Below, in pieces: positions 6,233 through 6,903 of a stretch of DNA of 6,903 bases. Made by a program: the position numbers and the translations under genes. A model generated the notes under the pieces. That model was not told the origin of the DNA and did not search any database. It saw nothing but the letters and a program-made list of their open reading frames with translations. The stretch is from Clostridia bacterium (GTDB taxonomy: Bacteria; Bacillota; Clostridia; DUPQ01): the NCBI GenBank assembly GCA_030592355.1, contig JAUVJE010000131.1, forward strand, positions 1 through 6,903. Direction: 5' to 3'. Positions within the stretch are counted from its first letter, which is position 1. Every line of letters starts with the position of its first letter.

Positions 6233-6903
6233 TCATGAGTTGCTTTTTAAAAATTTAATCATACCCTCATATGCCTTTTTAGAGCAATCTCTGTAATGGA
6301 AATTCACAAATGCATGTTTTGCATTTTTTACGCTCCTGTCAAAAAGCAATTCTGTGTATGGCCGTTCCTTTTTCTTAAGCACCTCAATTAATTCAACGCT
6401 TTGTCCAAATAGCGGATCGCGTTCTCCTGCTATAATAAAGGAAGGCGGGAATTCCTCAGTAATATGGTGAACCGGTGAAATTTGGTCTTTATGTTCATAC
6501 TTTGAAGGATTTGCAGTCCCCGTATAGCTTTTTACCATTGTCCTAATCATGAAAAACCCTGAATTAATGAGGCTTTCCATATTATATCCACCATATATAA
6601 GCAAAGAACCTGCAACCTGTTCGCTCTCCACGGGGAAATCAACGCCAATGCTTTTACGCAGTTTTTCATTGGTGGCAACACATACCGACAGGCAGGAAAG
6701 ATGAGCACCGGCGGAACTTCCTCCAAAGAAAATCCTATCTGTATCAGCTTTGTATGAATCCTTGTTTTTATTCAACCACTTTAATACATTCCCTATATCC
6801 TCAAGCTGGTCCGGGTGCCTGTATTTAGGTCCGAGCCTGTATTTAACATTGAGAACTAAGAATCCCTCGCTTGCAAAAGTTGCACATAACCGGGCACATG
6901 TAA
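6233..6903 (-). CDS. Alpha/beta hydrolase (esterase/lipase type), N-terminus cut by window edge
   Basis: The frame is open from the right edge to TGA 6233, giving the last 222 residues. Numbering visible residues from the edge, YRLGPKYRHPDQLEDIGNVL (21-40) is typical of the hormone-sensitive-lipase/BD-FAE type esterases. The nucleophile elbow FGGSSAGAH contains S63 in GxSxG, the acid is D162 in AGERDPLF, and the histidine is H196 in AKHAF, so the catalytic triad is complete. The HGG oxyanion motif expected before residue 1 lies outside the window. The family hydrolyses carboxyl esters of small or acylated-sugar substrates; the actual substrate cannot be told. No lipobox or membrane segment lies in the visible part. 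The TTG at 6775 could be misread as a start, but homology clearly extends upstream of it. The gene is 50 bases ahead of ygiQ on the same strand. Confidence 0.9.
   Translation of the reverse strand, partial: TCARLCATFASEGFLVLNVKYRLGPKYRHPDQLEDIGNVLKWLNKNKDSYKADTDRIFFGGSSAGAHLSCLSVCVATNEKLRKSIGVDFPVESEQVAGSLLIYGGYNMESLINSGFFMIRTMVKSYTGTANPSKYEHKDQISPVHHITEEFPPSFIIAGERDPLFGQSVELIEVLKKKERPYTELLFDRSVKNAKHAFVNFHYRDCSKKAYEGMIKFLKSNS

Overview
The window looks like a chromosomal segment from a low-GC Gram-positive anaerobe, most likely a member of the Clostridia. This is inferred from the AT-rich intergenic DNA, the AGGAG-type ribosome binding sites and the flavour of the proteins. No marker gene fixes the taxon. 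No rRNA, tRNA, CRISPR array, insertion sequence or phage gene was seen.

Left part (1-2817, minus strand): a family-4-type glycosyltransferase is followed by a large DUF3604 (PHP-like) protein that runs off the left edge. The two reading frames overlap by 14 bases, so they are probably translationally coupled. They look like the distal end of a surface-polysaccharide or glycan operon.

Middle (2818-3279): this 460-base stretch has no intact gene but is not empty. On the minus strand it carries two coding-like scraps. One (3015-3190) resembles the core of an asparagine-synthase-type domain, broken by a frameshift and then a stop. The other (2820-2981) is an open 53-codon tail ending two bases before the glycosyltransferase start. 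I read this as a decayed or deleted upstream part of the glycan operon. A TATAAT box on the minus strand and an AT-rich palindrome lie at its right end.

Right part (3280-6903): a MarR-family regulator on the plus strand converges on a minus-strand housekeeping-like run. In transcription order that run is an alpha/beta hydrolase (cut by the right edge), a YgiQ-type radical SAM protein, and 3-methyladenine DNA glycosylase I (tag). Their spacing (50 and 86 bases) and shared strand are compatible with one transcript, although a 9-bp inverted repeat sits between ygiQ and tag.

No clearly new system is visible. The points most worth a second look are the eroded asparagine-synthase-like remnant, the DUF3604 protein with substituted metal-site motifs, and the coupling of that protein to a glycosyltransferase.
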